The position numbers were made by a program, and so were the translations under genes. This document shows positions 51,794-63,398 of a DNA stretch of 64,000 nucleotides, in pieces. The stretch comes from Gilvimarinus chinensis DSM 19667 (GTDB taxonomy: Bacteria > Pseudomonadota > Gammaproteobacteria > Pseudomonadales > Cellvibrionaceae). A model generated the notes under the pieces. The model did no database searches, had not been told where the DNA came from, and saw nothing but the letters and a program-made list of their open reading frames with translations. Where the stretch lies: NCBI RefSeq assembly GCF_000377745.1, contig NZ_KB898710.1, positions 103,059 through 167,058 of the forward strand, given 5' to 3'. Every line of letters begins with the position of its first letter. Position 1 is the stretch's first letter.

Positions 51794-53317
51794 CTACAGA
51801 ATAGAAAGAGGCGCCAGGTTGGCGTCGTTGGGAGGCGTAGAGCTGTCAGCGTCTTCTTCGTTATTGACGGGCTCTTCAGGGCTTTCTGTATTTTCTGCTA
51901 TCGCTAATCGACGCTGTTCTTGTTGGTCGTGCCAGACAATAATATCGCGGTATTTGAGAATGTTATTGACATAGTGCACCGGTTCCCAGCCTCGGGCATA
52001 GCCGTGTTTAACGGTGCGATAATATTTTCGTTTTGCCAGCAGAGGTAAATGCTTTTCAACATCCGTCCACAAATCCGGGTTGCCGCCGTGACGCTCGGTA
52101 AGAATTCGGGCGTCTTCTAAATGTCCCATGCCCACGTTATAAGCCGCCAGGGCCAGGAGGGTGCGGTCCGGGTCAAGTATGCGCTCGGGTAAGCGGCCGT
52201 AAAGGTTTTTAAAATACATCGCGCCGCCACGCATACTTTGCTCTGGGTCCTGGCGGTCCTTAATTCCAAGCTCGCGCGCAGTGGTTCGTGTCAGCATCAT
52301 TAAACCGCGTACCCCGGTATGGGAAACAGCGTCGGCATCCCAGTGGGACTCCTGATAGCTCATGGCGGCTAGCAACTGCCAGTTCATATCCACTTCGTCG
52401 GCTACGTCTTGAATCAACGTTTGCCATTGCGGGAGGCGGGTATCTACCCGGTGGGTGAACAGCAGAGCGCCCCCTGTGCTTACCGGAGGGGGGGCGTGAA
52501 ACAGCTCTGCTACCAAGGTTTCTAGCGAACCATTGGCTCTAATTTCATCTAGATACGCTTCGGCTTTGTCATAGAGTGATGTGTCGAGCCTGTAGGCAAA
52601 GGCCCACCCCAGTTGTTCTGGTTCGCCCAAGTCAAATGCGACCCGGGCTTTGGGGAATATATGCGCATTGGTTTGATACGCATTGGAATCCACAATGGCG
52701 TAATTCACCTCGCCCCTGTGCACCATTTCCATCAGGTCTATCATTTCCAGGTTTTCTTGTTCGTGCCATGTCAGTTCTGGAAAATCATGTTGTAACGTTT
52801 CCAGCCGCTCGGCGTGAGAAGAGCCCGCAATAACCAGTAAGTCGCCGTTGGTGATATCGGCTAAGGAATCCGGCTTTGGGGCTCCCCGGCGATACAGCAG
52901 TTGTTGAGTTACGTCGAGATAAGGCTGGGTGAATTTGACCGTTTTAGCTCGTTGAGGGGTGATGCTCAGCCCCGCCGCTGCCAAGTGGGCTTGGTCTGCC
53001 GCTACTTGCTGCAACATTTTGCTCAGGCTCTCTTGCTCCAGAATTTCCAGCTCTACCCCCAAATAATCGGCAAAGCCCTGCAAGAGTAAAAATTCAAATC
53101 CCGTTCTTCCCTCTGGCCCTTCGTAGTAAGTCGTGGGGCCGTTGCGGGAGATGGCCACCAGGGTGCCGGTTTGCAGTAATTGCTCAAGAGTGGTGGGAGG
53201 GCGGCTGCTGTTTAAAGCCAAGGTCAGGGTGAGCAGAAACACACTGAACAGCAAGCGCTTAGCGCGTAGTCGCGCCGGTAGCCTGTACAGATATAGCCCT
53301 ATGGTCTGTTTCAGCAT
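51794..53317 (-). CDS. mltF: Membrane-bound lytic murein transglycosylase MltF
   Basis: 507 residues from ATG 53317 (AAGGCGGA upstream). N-terminal anchor (about 20-38), then a solute-binding-protein-like regulatory domain (about 50-270; GTLVAISRNGPTTYYEGPEGRTGFEFLLLQGFAD) and a C-terminal SLT domain with catalytic Glu in AAMSYQESHWDADAVSHTGVRGLMML. It cleaves peptidoglycan to 1,6-anhydro products. The last 35 residues are an acidic, Ser/Pro-rich tail. Located next to purL as in Pseudomonas. Confidence 0.93.
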   Translation of the reverse strand: MLKQTIGLYLYRLPARLRAKRLLFSVFLLTLTLALNSSRPPTTLEQLLQTGTLVAISRNGPTTYYEGPEGRTGFEFLLLQGFADYLGVELEILEQESLSKMLQQVAADQAHLAAAGLSITPQRAKTVKFTQPYLDVTQQLLYRRGAPKPDSLADITNGDLLVIAGSSHAERLETLQHDFPELTWHEQENLEMIDLMEMVHRGEVNYAIVDSNAYQTNAHIFPKARVAFDLGEPEQLGWAFAYRLDTSLYDKAEAYLDEIRANGSLETLVAELFHAPPPVSTGGALLFTHRVDTRLPQWQTLIQDVADEVDMNWQLLAAMSYQESHWDADAVSHTGVRGLMMLTRTTARELGIKDRQDPEQSMRGGAMYFKNLYGRLPERILDPDRTLLALAAYNVGMGHLEDARILTERHGGNPDLWTDVEKHLPLLAKRKYYRTVKHGYARGWEPVHYVNNILKYRDIIVWHDQQEQRRLAIAENTESPEEPVNNEEDADSSTPPNDANLAPLSIL

Positions 53318-53938
53318 CAATTCCGCCTTCCGGTGTGGGCCGGATTCAGCCTGTGCCCCCTACTAGAATGTGCTGGCCACTGGGGGAGTGCATAAAATTT
53401 GCGCGATTTTATACACATCGGCGTCGATCTACCAGTTTGAAATTGTTCTGTTGTTTCGAGCCAGATTCTCCTGTTTAGGTTAGCTCATCATTAGAGAGGG
53501 ACTTACTGTTATTCTAGCGGGCGTAAAAATAGAGGTCTAAAGCCCTTTAGTGATAAGAACGGCCAGCGAATGCCCCAGTTGGCTATAGTCCGTGGACCAA
53601 GCGTGGGCTGGTAGCATGACACCTTGCCAGAATCGCAACGACCGGATCTGGCTTGCTTGAATAACCGCCATAACGCCAGGAGCGTTATTCACCTCTGCCC
53701 GAAACGCTCAGGCGCAAAAAAGTCTTGTACCAGCCAGGCTTGGCGAGCTGGCTGTAACCCCCCTTGCTCTATTAACCAGAGGCCGCCAATGGTTGGCTTT
53801 CATTAGAGTTAACAGGCCCTAGGCAATTGCAGTACAATAGCCGCCCTTTTAGGGTCGGACGATTCACCTCAGCGGACGGGGTTATCGGCGATCTGTGTGT
53901 ACACAACTCAACCCCGCTAGCTTGAGGCTCAACCCGCT
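53318..53938. other. Long intergenic region with several hairpins (possible ncRNA or leader)
   Basis: 621 bases between the divergent mltF and purL. No convincing protein gene; a 60-codon frame at 53624-53806 lacks a ribosome site and recognisable content. Three perfect hairpins occur in a row: GCCAGA (53626-53631) / TCTGGC (53647-53652), ATAACGC (53670-53676) / GCGTTAT (53682-53688), and CAGCCAG (53731-53737) / CTGGCTG (53748-53754). A looser fourth lies around 53575-53611 (CCAG...GTCCGTGGAC...CTGG). The density of stems suggests a structured RNA, but I recognise no known family. Confidence 0.4.
53809..53838 (+). promoter_or_regulatory. Candidate purL promoter
   Basis: TTAACA (53809-53814) and TACAAT (53833-53838) are separated by 18 bases, 100 bases before the purL ATG. 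No clear PurR site was seen. Confidence 0.45.
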
Positions 53939-56900
53939 ATGCTGATTTTGCCCGGTGCCCCCGCACTTTCTCCTTTCCGTACGCAAAAACTACTTGCCAG
54001 TTTGCAAGGCGTTGCCCCCGGTGTCACCGGCGTGGCCGCTGAATACACGCACTTTATCGATCTGGCTGCGCCGCTGTCAGACGACGAGCAGGTGGTACTG
54101 GGTAAACTGCTTACCTACGGCCCACGTATGGATGAAGTGTCCCACGAGGGGCGTCTGTTTTTAGTGGTCCCGCGCTTTGGCACCATCTCGCCCTGGTCCT
54201 CCAAGGCGACCGACATAGCGCATAACAGTGGGCTGTTTGAGGTAAAACGCATTGAGCGTGGCATTAGCTACCATGTGCAGGGCGACATCGCCGATACTGA
54301 ACGCGAAGCGGTTGCCGCGCTGTTGCACGATCGGATGGTTGAGGCTGTATTACCCAGCGTTGAGGCGGCCGGTGGTCTGTTTGACCATGCAGAACCTGCG
54401 CCGCAAACCAGCGTAGACATTATTGGCGGCGGGCGCGAAGCCTTGGCAAAGGCCAACGGTGAGCTGGGCCTGGCTCTGGCGGACGACGAAATTGATTATT
54501 TGGTAGAAAACTTCCAAAAACTGGGCCGCAACCCGGTGGATGTTGAGCTGATGATGTTCGCCCAGGCCAACTCTGAGCACTGCCGCCACAAAATCTTTAA
54601 CGCCAGCTGGACCCTGGATGGCGAAGAGCAGCCACGCAGCCTGTTCAAAATGATTAAAAACACCTTTGAGTGTGGCGGCGAGCAGGTGATGTCGGCCTAC
54701 GCCGATAACGCCGCTGTCGTGGAAGGGCCTGAGGGCGGACGTTTTTACCCCGACCCGGAAACCGCCGAGTACCGCTACAGCAGCGAAAACGTCAACCTGT
54801 TGATGAAAGTGGAAACCCACAACCACCCCACGGCCATTTCGCCATTTGCTGGCGCGGGCACAGGCGCCGGTGGTGAAATCCGCGACGAAGGCGCGGTAGG
54901 GCGCGGCTCAAAGCCCAAAGTGGGGCTGACGGGCTTCACCGTTTCCAACTTGCAGATTCCCTCGTACATCCAACCCTGGGAGCAGGATTACGGCAAGCCC
55001 GGGCGCATCGTCAGTGCGCTGGATATTATGCTGGATGGCCCCATCGGGGGCGCGGCCTTTAACAACGAATTTGGCCGCCCGAATATTTGCGGTTATTTCC
55101 GTACCTTTGAAGAAAACTACGACGGCGAGCGCCGCGGCTACCACAAGCCGATTATGTTGGCAGGTGGTTATGGCAACATTCGCACCGAGCACGTGGACAA
55201 GCCACCCTTTGCTGCGGGCTGTAAACTGGTGGTGCTGGGTGGCCCGGCCATGTTGATTGGGTTGGGTGGTGGCGCCGCGTCCTCTATGGACTCTGGCAGC
55301 TCCTCCGAAGACTTGGACTTTGCCTCGGTGCAGCGCCAGAACCCGGAAATCGAACGCCGCTGCCAAGAGGTCATCGACCGCTGCTGGCAGCTGGGTAATG
55401 ACAACCCCATCGCCTTTATTCACGATGTGGGCGCTGGCGGTCTTTCTAATGCTTTCCCCGAGCTGGTTAAAGACGGCGGCTGTGGCGGCAGCTTTGAGCT
55501 GCGCAACGTGCCCAACGATGAGCCCTCCATGAGCCCGTTGGCCATTTGGTGTAATGAATCCCAAGAGCGCTATGTGCTCGCCATTGCGCCTGAAAACCTG
55601 GCCCGTTTTGAGCAAATGTGCGAGCGCGAGCGCGCCCCTTACGCGGTGGTGGGCGAATCCACCAGCGAGCAACACCTGGTGGTGAACGACAAGCACTTTG
55701 ATGCCAAGCCCGTGGATCTGCCCATGTCGCTGTTGTTTGGCAAGCCACCCAAAATGCACCGCGAAGCCAGCCGTTACACCCCGGCATCGGATGAATTTAA
55801 TACCACTGACATCGATATTCACGAAGCCGCTGAGCGGGTGCTAAAACACCCCACTGTGGCCAGCAAAAACTTTTTGATTACCATTGGCGACCGCTCGGTT
55901 ACCGGCATGGTGGTGCGCGATCAAATGGTAGGTCCCTGGCAGGTTCCGGTGGCTGATTGCGCGATTACCACGGTCAGTTACGACTCCGTTAAAGGCGAGG
56001 CCATGAGCATTGGTGAGCGCACCCCAACCGCGCTGCTGGATGCTCCTGCTTCGGGCCGAATGGCGGTAGGCGAGGCGTTAACCAATATTGCCTGCGCACC
56101 CATCGCCGACATCAAAGACATCAAACTGTCGGCCAACTGGATGTGTGCAGCGGGCCATAAAGGCGAAGATGAAAAGCTCTACCGCACCGTAGAAGCGGTG
56201 GGTATGGAGCTGTGCCCGGAATTGGGTATCACCATCCCCGTGGGTAAAGATTCTATGTCGATGCGCACCGCCTGGAATGAAGATGGTAAAGACAAAGCCG
56301 TTACCGCGCCTCTGTCGCTGGTGATTTCGGCCTTTACTCCGGTAACCGATGTGCGTTTGTCGGTGACACCTGAACTTCGCAGCGATCAAGGGGACACCGA
56401 GTTACTGCTGATCGATCTGGGCGCGGGTAAAAACCGTTTAGGTGGCTCTATTTTGGCGCAAACTTACAACCAGCTGGGTGATACCCCAGCGGATGTGGAC
56501 AGCGCCGCGCAGCTCAAAGGCTTTTTTGAGGCGACGCAAAAAGCGCTGGCCGAACAGCTGATTATCGCTTACCACGATCGCTCTGACGGCGGCCTTTTCT
56601 CCACCTTGGCGGAAATGAGTTTTGCCGGTCATTGCGGTATCGACATCGATATCGACGGTTTGGGTGAATGCCCACTGGCGGTGTTGTTCAACGAAGAGCT
56701 GGGCGCTGTTGTACAGGTGAAGCGCGGTAATGTTGAAAGCGTTAAAGCGCTTTACCAAGCCGCTGGGCTCGGCGATTTGGTACACAGTATCGGTACGCTG
56801 AACGAAGACGATTGGTTGCGTATCACGCAAAATGGCGAGCTGGTGCTCGATCAAAGCCGGGTGATTTTGCAAAGCCTGTGGAGTGAAACCAGCTACCAGA

Positions 56901-57811
56901 TGCAAGCACTGCGGGATAACCCCGACTGCGCACGTCAGGAACTCGAAACCATTATGTCTGCTAACCCAGGCTTGAGTGCCGAGTTGACCTATGACATTAA
57001 CGATGACGTTGCCGCACCCTTTATCAATAAAGGCGAACGGCCTCGTATTGCCGTATTGCGCGAGCAGGGTGTGAACGGTCATGTGGAAATGGCTGCTGCG
57101 TTTGACCGCGCGGGTTTTGCTGCCGTCGATGTGCACATGAGCGACCTGTTGGCCGGGCGTGTGAGCCTGGAAACCTTTAAAGGTTTAGTGGCCTGCGGTG
57201 GTTTCTCCTACGGTGACGTACTGGGCGCCGGTGAAGGATGGGCGAAAACCGTATTGTTTAACCAGCAGGTGCGTGATCAGTTTGCCGGCTTCTTTAACCG
57301 AGCTGACACTTTCAGCCTGGGGGTGTGCAACGGTTGTCAGATGATGTCGAACTTGAAAGATCTGATTCCCGGGGCTGAGCATTGGCCGCGCTTTGTTCGC
57401 AACTTATCCGAGCAATTTGAAGCGCGGGTATCGCTGGTAAAAATCCAGGAGTCGCCCTCGGTATTGTTTAACGGCATGGCGGGCTCACACATGCCGGTGG
57501 CTGTTGCACACGGAGAAGGTCGCGCCGAGTTTGCCGATGCTGATGCGTTAAATACTTGTGATACCAGCGGCTTGGTTTCCATGCGTTATCTCGATAACAG
57601 TTTGCAGGTGACAGAGCAGTACCCGGCCAACCCCAATGGCTCGCCTCAGGGGATTACCAGTGTGACCAGTAAAGACGGCCGCGCCACCATTATGATGCCG
57701 CACCCCGAGCGAGTGTTCCGCGCGGTGACGAACTCATGGCATCCGGATGACTGGCAAGAAGATGGCGCCTGGATGAGAATTTTCCGCAACGCGAGAGTGT
57801 TTGTGGGGTAA
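53939..57811 (+). CDS. purL: Phosphoribosylformylglycinamidine synthase PurL (single-chain)
   Basis: 1290 residues, the large single-chain form. N-terminal FGAM-synthase domain, then linker and two AIR-synthase-type halves ([103 protein letters not shown]). The C-terminal glutaminase has nucleophile Cys in [10 protein letters not shown] and the His-Glu pair in [11 protein letters not shown]. It makes FGAM from FGAR with glutamine and ATP. Intact and followed by a terminator. Confidence 0.98.
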   Translation: MLILPGAPALSPFRTQKLLASLQGVAPGVTGVAAEYTHFIDLAAPLSDDEQVVLGKLLTYGPRMDEVSHEGRLFLVVPRFGTISPWSSKATDIAHNSGLFEVKRIERGISYHVQGDIADTEREAVAALLHDRMVEAVLPSVEAAGGLFDHAEPAPQTSVDIIGGGREALAKANGELGLALADDEIDYLVENFQKLGRNPVDVELMMFAQANSEHCRHKIFNASWTLDGEEQPRSLFKMIKNTFECGGEQVMSAYADNAAVVEGPEGGRFYPDPETAEYRYSSENVNLLMKVETHNHPTAISPFAGAGTGAGGEIRDEGAVGRGSKPKVGLTGFTVSNLQIPSYIQPWEQDYGKPGRIVSALDIMLDGPIGGAAFNNEFGRPNICGYFRTFEENYDGERRGYHKPIMLAGGYGNIRTEHVDKPPFAAGCKLVVLGGPAMLIGLGGGAASSMDSGSSSEDLDFASVQRQNPEIERRCQEVIDRCWQLGNDNPIAFIHDVGAGGLSNAFPELVKDGGCGGSFELRNVPNDEPSMSPLAIWCNESQERYVLAIAPENLARFEQMCERERAPYAVVGESTSEQHLVVNDKHFDAKPVDLPMSLLFGKPPKMHREASRYTPASDEFNTTDIDIHEAAERVLKHPTVASKNFLITIGDRSVTGMVVRDQMVGPWQVPVADCAITTVSYDSVKGEAMSIGERTPTALLDAPASGRMAVGEALTNIACAPIADIKDIKLSANWMCAAGHKGEDEKLYRTVEAVGMELCPELGITIPVGKDSMSMRTAWNEDGKDKAVTAPLSLVISAFTPVTDVRLSVTPELRSDQGDTELLLIDLGAGKNRLGGSILAQTYNQLGDTPADVDSAAQLKGFFEATQKALAEQLIIAYHDRSDGGLFSTLAEMSFAGHCGIDIDIDGLGECPLAVLFNEELGAVVQVKRGNVESVKALYQAAGLGDLVHSIGTLNEDDWLRITQNGELVLDQSRVILQSLWSETSYQMQALRDNPDCARQELETIMSANPGLSAELTYDINDDVAAPFINKGERPRIAVLREQGVNGHVEMAAAFDRAGFAAVDVHMSDLLAGRVSLETFKGLVACGGFSYGDVLGAGEGWAKTVLFNQQVRDQFAGFFNRADTFSLGVCNGCQMMSNLKDLIPGAEHWPRFVRNLSEQFEARVSLVKIQESPSVLFNGMAGSHMPVAVAHGEGRAEFADADALNTCDTSGLVSMRYLDNSLQVTEQYPANPNGSPQGITSVTSKDGRATIMMPHPERVFRAVTNSWHPDDWQEDGAWMRIFRNARVFVG

Positions 57812-57834
57812 GCACCGGAGACAACCGCAATATG

Positions 57835-57866
57835 AAAAAGCGAGCCAGTTGGCTCGCTTTTTTTTT
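57835..57866 (+). terminator. Rho-independent terminator of purL
   Basis: AAAAAGCGAGCC AGTT GGCTCGC with T9 tail, 24 bases past the purL stop. Confidence 0.93.
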
Positions 57867-58050
57867 GCTCAGAAGAAAGAGTGTTATGCGAGAAATCCAG
57901 CTGTTTTCGAGTCGCTTGGTTTGGCGAAAAGTAAATAGTTAAACCATACTCAGAGAGGGCAAAGACCTGAGGTACCTAATAAAAATTTGCAAGACAAAAT
58001 CCTGCCGGCAAACGGCACGAATACGCTGAAATATAAGTTGAATACTGTAG

Positions 58051-60279
<2,229 letters not shown>

Positions 60280-60332
60280 CGGATGCCTCTTGGCCAAGGG
60301 TCGATAGATCCATTGGCCTTATGTTGAAAATT

Positions 60333-60355
60333 AGCCCCAGTGGGGCTCGTTTTTT
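60333..60355 (+). terminator. Rho-independent terminator of katG
   Basis: AGCCCC AGT GGGGCT stem-loop followed by CG and TTTTTT. An additional imperfect hairpin GGCCAA (60292-60297) / TTGGCC (60313-60318) lies just before. Confidence 0.85.
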
Positions 60356-60526
60356 AGACTACCAGCCGTTGATTACCTTACGGAAATAGATTGATTCGCT
60401 AGAGCCAATACAAAATAACTGCTCGCTTAAAGTCCATGCCATACCCTCAAAGGTTTTATATTTCTGTTATTGCCACGGCGTTTTTCCGTATGCTGCTTTA
60501 GCCTTTTCTGGGGTGAATACGAGCGT

Positions 60527-61414
60527 CTAATGGACACTTTTAACCGTGGGTAGTTCTGCCCCGCAATGCTTACAGTGAGCCGCGTCGGCTTCGTGACCGC
60601 TGCGTTTGCATTCAGGGCAGTGGCGGCGGTAGCGATCACGTTGCATTTCCTGGGCAAGCTCTGCTGTGAGAATGCCGGTAGGCACAGCGATGATGGAGTA
60701 ACCGGTAAGCATGGCCGCTGCTGAAATTATTTGGCCCAAGATGGTTTGTGGCACTATGTCCCCATAGCCCACTGTAGTGATGGTAACGATGGTCCAGTAA
60801 ATACTTTTGGGTATGCTGGTAAACCCATGAGCAGGACCTTCAACCATATACATCAATGAGCCAAAAATTACCGACAGCACCAAAACCGACGAGAAAAATA
60901 CAAATATTTTTCGCCGTGCCAAAAGCATGGTGCGCATCAACAGGTTAGCTTCGCTCAGGTATCGGGCCAGCTTTAAAATCCGGAAAATGCGCAGCACCCG
61001 CAACAGACGAATAATCAGCAAGTTGTTCGCGCCCGGTATAAAGAAGGCCAGATACGAAGGCAGTATTGAGAGCAAATCGACAATGCCGTAAAAGCTTTTT
61101 ACATAAGCCCAGCGCCTTTCGGCGCAATAGACACGGGTTAGGTACTCGGCAGTAAACAGCAGCGTAAATGTCCACTCCGCCGCCCTTAGCCAAAGATCAT
61201 ACTCGCGTACAATCCATTCCACAGACTCCAGCATTAGCACGAGAACACTGATGCTGATGGCCCAAATTAAACAGACATCGAATAACTTTCCGGCGGGGCT
61301 TTCCCAGCCAAAGATAATTCGGTTCAGCTTCTGACGTAAGCTTTCATTCGCTGGCGGCGAATATTGCTCGGTAGGCTCTGTTGGGTCCTGGCTTGTCGTT
61401 TCTGGCGCTGCCAT
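60527..61414 (-). CDS. Voltage-gated K+ channel-like ion transporter with C-terminal zinc ribbon
   Basis: 295 residues from ATG 61414, which has AGG six bases upstream (ATG 61420 is in frame but has AGG directly against it). Six-helix ion-transport domain: S4 with regularly spaced Arg in NNLLIIRLLRVLRIFRILKLARYL, and a pore with TTVGYGD selectivity filter. S1-S3 include ILPSYLAFFIPG. The last 35 residues are RRHCPECKRSGH and HCKHCGAEL, a CxxC-CxxC zinc ribbon. Bacterial Kv-type potassium channels usually lack this tail. Role: regulated K+ flux at the inner membrane. Confidence 0.88.
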   Translation of the reverse strand: MAAPETTSQDPTEPTEQYSPPANESLRQKLNRIIFGWESPAGKLFDVCLIWAISISVLVLMLESVEWIVREYDLWLRAAEWTFTLLFTAEYLTRVYCAERRWAYVKSFYGIVDLLSILPSYLAFFIPGANNLLIIRLLRVLRIFRILKLARYLSEANLLMRTMLLARRKIFVFFSSVLVLSVIFGSLMYMVEGPAHGFTSIPKSIYWTIVTITTVGYGDIVPQTILGQIISAAAMLTGYSIIAVPTGILTAELAQEMQRDRYRRHCPECKRSGHEADAAHCKHCGAELPTVKSVH

Positions 61415-61858
61415 ACGCATCCTGAATTCAAAGTGAATTTGACCCGATTGTACGGGTAAATAGGGTTGCCGTCATGATTCCTGTGCCCATACCAGGACAA
61501 TGGGGCTTAGAGGTGTCTCTCTATTGAACTAAGCCGGCTCTTGTAACCTCCGGCATTCGAGCTTGTAACTCTTACCAAATACTCACTCCCGCATTCCTTT
61601 CGCACCTATCGCAAGCACTTTTTATAAAACGATAACGTTTTGTTTCGCTGTTGGACATGATTGTTTTTTAAACGTATCTGCACGAATTCGCACATTATTC
61701 TGTGCGTTGATCACATTGATCTGGGAAAAATGTGAAGAAAATCTAACTCCAACTGGGTGCGCAAAGATTCTGGCATGAGGGTTGCGATAACCCGTGCGTA
61801 ATCGCTTAACCCCTGTCTGTTAGCGATCTGTATTTAGGATGATTTAGGAGTAGTACCT
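61415..61858. other. Intergenic region upstream of the OM barrel gene
   Basis: 444 bases without a gene. It contains inverted repeat AAAACG ATAA CGTTTT (61626-61641), GGGTT GCGAT AACCC (61779-61793) and a loose TGTGC-N5-TCACA (61701-61715). They may be regulatory; none matches a consensus well enough to name a regulator. Confidence 0.4.
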
Positions 61859-62443
61859 ATGATTAAGCAGGTTTTTTCAGTATGTGTTCTGTGCGCGTCT
61901 TCGGCTTCCGTATTGGCTCAGTCAGCAGACAATGGCTGGCGCTTTGAACCCGAGCTCTCAGTTGGGGCCGGTTATGGTGTGACTAAGATGAAAGACGGGG
62001 ATTTTGATGAAGATGAAGCCGCTAAAAAGGCTTTTGCTCTGGTCAAGTTTAACGAATACATCGGCGTTGAAGGTGCCTACATTGATTTTGATGAGGCCAG
62101 TAACGACGTTGTCACTTTTGACCCGTCGGGTGCCTCTCTGGCGCTGATTTTAGAAGCGCCTATTACCAAGGTTTTTTCTCTCTACGCGAAAGGCGGTCAG
62201 CTTTGGTGGGATAGCGACACGCGCTTAAATACAGATGTGGCTAACCTGGAAGAGGAATTTGACGGCGATGATACCTTCTGGGGTGTGGGTACAAAATTTC
62301 AGCTGGCCGAACACCTAGACCTGCGGGTTGAGTATGAACGTTTTAATTTTGATATCGAACGAGACGAAGTCAATGTGCTGCAAAGTGAACCGCTGAATAT
62401 GGATGTGGATTACGCCAGCGTCAACTTACAGTACACATTCTAA
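61859..62443 (+). CDS. Small outer-membrane beta-barrel protein (OmpA N-domain / OMP_b-brl type)
   Basis: 194 residues. Signal peptide to about VLAQ; the mature part has alternating beta strands (EPELSVGAGYGVTKM, AFALVKFNEYIGVEGAYIDF, VFSLYAKGGQLWW, FWGVGTKFQLAEHLDLRVEYERF) and ends in the outer-membrane Phe signature VNLQYTF. It resembles the eight-strand OmpA-like/porin family barrel. Function not known; no peptidoglycan-binding domain is attached. GGAG precedes the ATG. It lies 78 bases upstream of the EF-hand protein. Confidence 0.82.
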   Translation: MIKQVFSVCVLCASSASVLAQSADNGWRFEPELSVGAGYGVTKMKDGDFDEDEAAKKAFALVKFNEYIGVEGAYIDFDEASNDVVTFDPSGASLALILEAPITKVFSLYAKGGQLWWDSDTRLNTDVANLEEEFDGDDTFWGVGTKFQLAEHLDLRVEYERFNFDIERDEVNVLQSEPLNMDVDYASVNLQYTF

Positions 62444-62521
62444 TACCACGGACTTGGGGGTAAATTCAGGGCGCTTAGATTTTCCTGAGCGCTTAAATTA
62501 CCAAACCATTGAGGTGATTTT

Positions 62522-63310
62522 ATGAGTACTTTACGTAAATCTCTGTATACAAAATCGGCTGTTATTGCTCTTGCAGGCGGTTTGCTAGCTTCTCCAACTG
62601 TGTTGGCGGACGAAATGAAAGAGGCAGGCGAGCGAAGCGTATACCAGTCGTCGGTTAATTTAAAATCTTTCTCCCAATTGGATCAAGACACAAGCGGGAA
62701 GATTGAGTATCCCGAGTTGTCAAAAACCTATGAGAAGGATTTGCAGCAGCGCGACTGGAATAAAGACAAAGTGATGGATCGCTTTGACGATAACGCCGAC
62801 GACGCATTAAACAGTGAAGAATATGCCGTTTTTGCACGGGAATTACTGCGAAGCGATAGGTTGTCTGAATCCGAGCAGCACACTGGTGGCCAAGCGCACT
62901 CACTGGCCAGTCATCCGCAGGGTTCCGGCATGAATGCTGAAATGGACGGTGAAGGGCAAGGCGTTGCGCAGTACAACACCAACGAAAGCCCGAAATCTGT
63001 ACCAAGCGATGGTCCTTCGTTAGCATCCGCCCCAGCGACTCAGGCCAAAAACCTGGAGGGGCGCGATGTGGTGAACCGCGAGGGTAAAACCCTTGGTGAG
63101 ATTGAAAAGGTGATAGTGAAAGACAATCGCGTGACCGATCTTGTGATCAGCGTCGGCGGTTTTATTGGCATTGGCGACAAGGACGTGTTGGTGGACGCCC
63201 GTCAATTGAAGGCCGAAGGTAATCAGATTGTGTGGGATACGCCGATGAGCGAAGACCAGCTGGATAATTTACCCGAGTATCGTGCAGAGCAATACTCTGT
63301 GAACTATTAA
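62522..63310 (+). CDS. Periplasmic EF-hand / PRC-barrel protein
   Basis: 262 residues. Signal peptide to about VLADEM. Two EF-hand loops: DQDTSGKIEYPE (about 54-65, complete calcium ligands) and DDNADDALNSEE (partly degenerate). A Ser/Gly/Pro-rich linker (about 120-170) follows, then a PRC-barrel (about 178-250: LEGRDVVNREGKTLGEIEKVIVKDNRVTDLVISVGGFIGIGDKDVLVDA). PRC-barrels are adaptor or sequestration domains, so a calcium-responsive envelope binding role is possible (inference). It ends in a terminator. Confidence 0.85.
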   Translation: MSTLRKSLYTKSAVIALAGGLLASPTVLADEMKEAGERSVYQSSVNLKSFSQLDQDTSGKIEYPELSKTYEKDLQQRDWNKDKVMDRFDDNADDALNSEEYAVFARELLRSDRLSESEQHTGGQAHSLASHPQGSGMNAEMDGEGQGVAQYNTNESPKSVPSDGPSLASAPATQAKNLEGRDVVNREGKTLGEIEKVIVKDNRVTDLVISVGGFIGIGDKDVLVDARQLKAEGNQIVWDTPMSEDQLDNLPEYRAEQYSVNY

Positions 63311-63333
63311 TTTTTGTGGTTGTTCGCAATATA

Positions 63334-63370
63334 AACCTGCCTTCAGGTTACCCGAAGGCAGGTTTTTTTA
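63334..63370 (+). terminator. Rho-independent terminator after the EF-hand/PRC gene
   Basis: AACCTGCCTTC / GAAGGCAGGTT stem with an internal 8-base loop, followed by TTTTTT. Confidence 0.9.
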
Positions 63371-63398
63371 TTTAAAGCCATTATTGGTTTAACAAGTG

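Noticed and set aside
53624-53806. 60-codon open frame in the mltF-purL gap
   Set aside because: No ribosome binding site, no family resemblance, and it overlaps the series of hairpins; more likely noncoding.
54908-55822. 304-codon minus-strand frame inside purL
   Set aside because: Long but fully antisense to purL; caused by codon bias. No recognisable protein family.
61701-61715. CRP-like site TGTGCGTTGATCACA
   Set aside because: The half-sites are separated by five rather than six bases, and one half is imperfect; not enough to call a CRP site.
61710-61725. FNR-like TTGAT repeat
   Set aside because: The two TTGAT elements are direct rather than inverted, unlike an FNR box.
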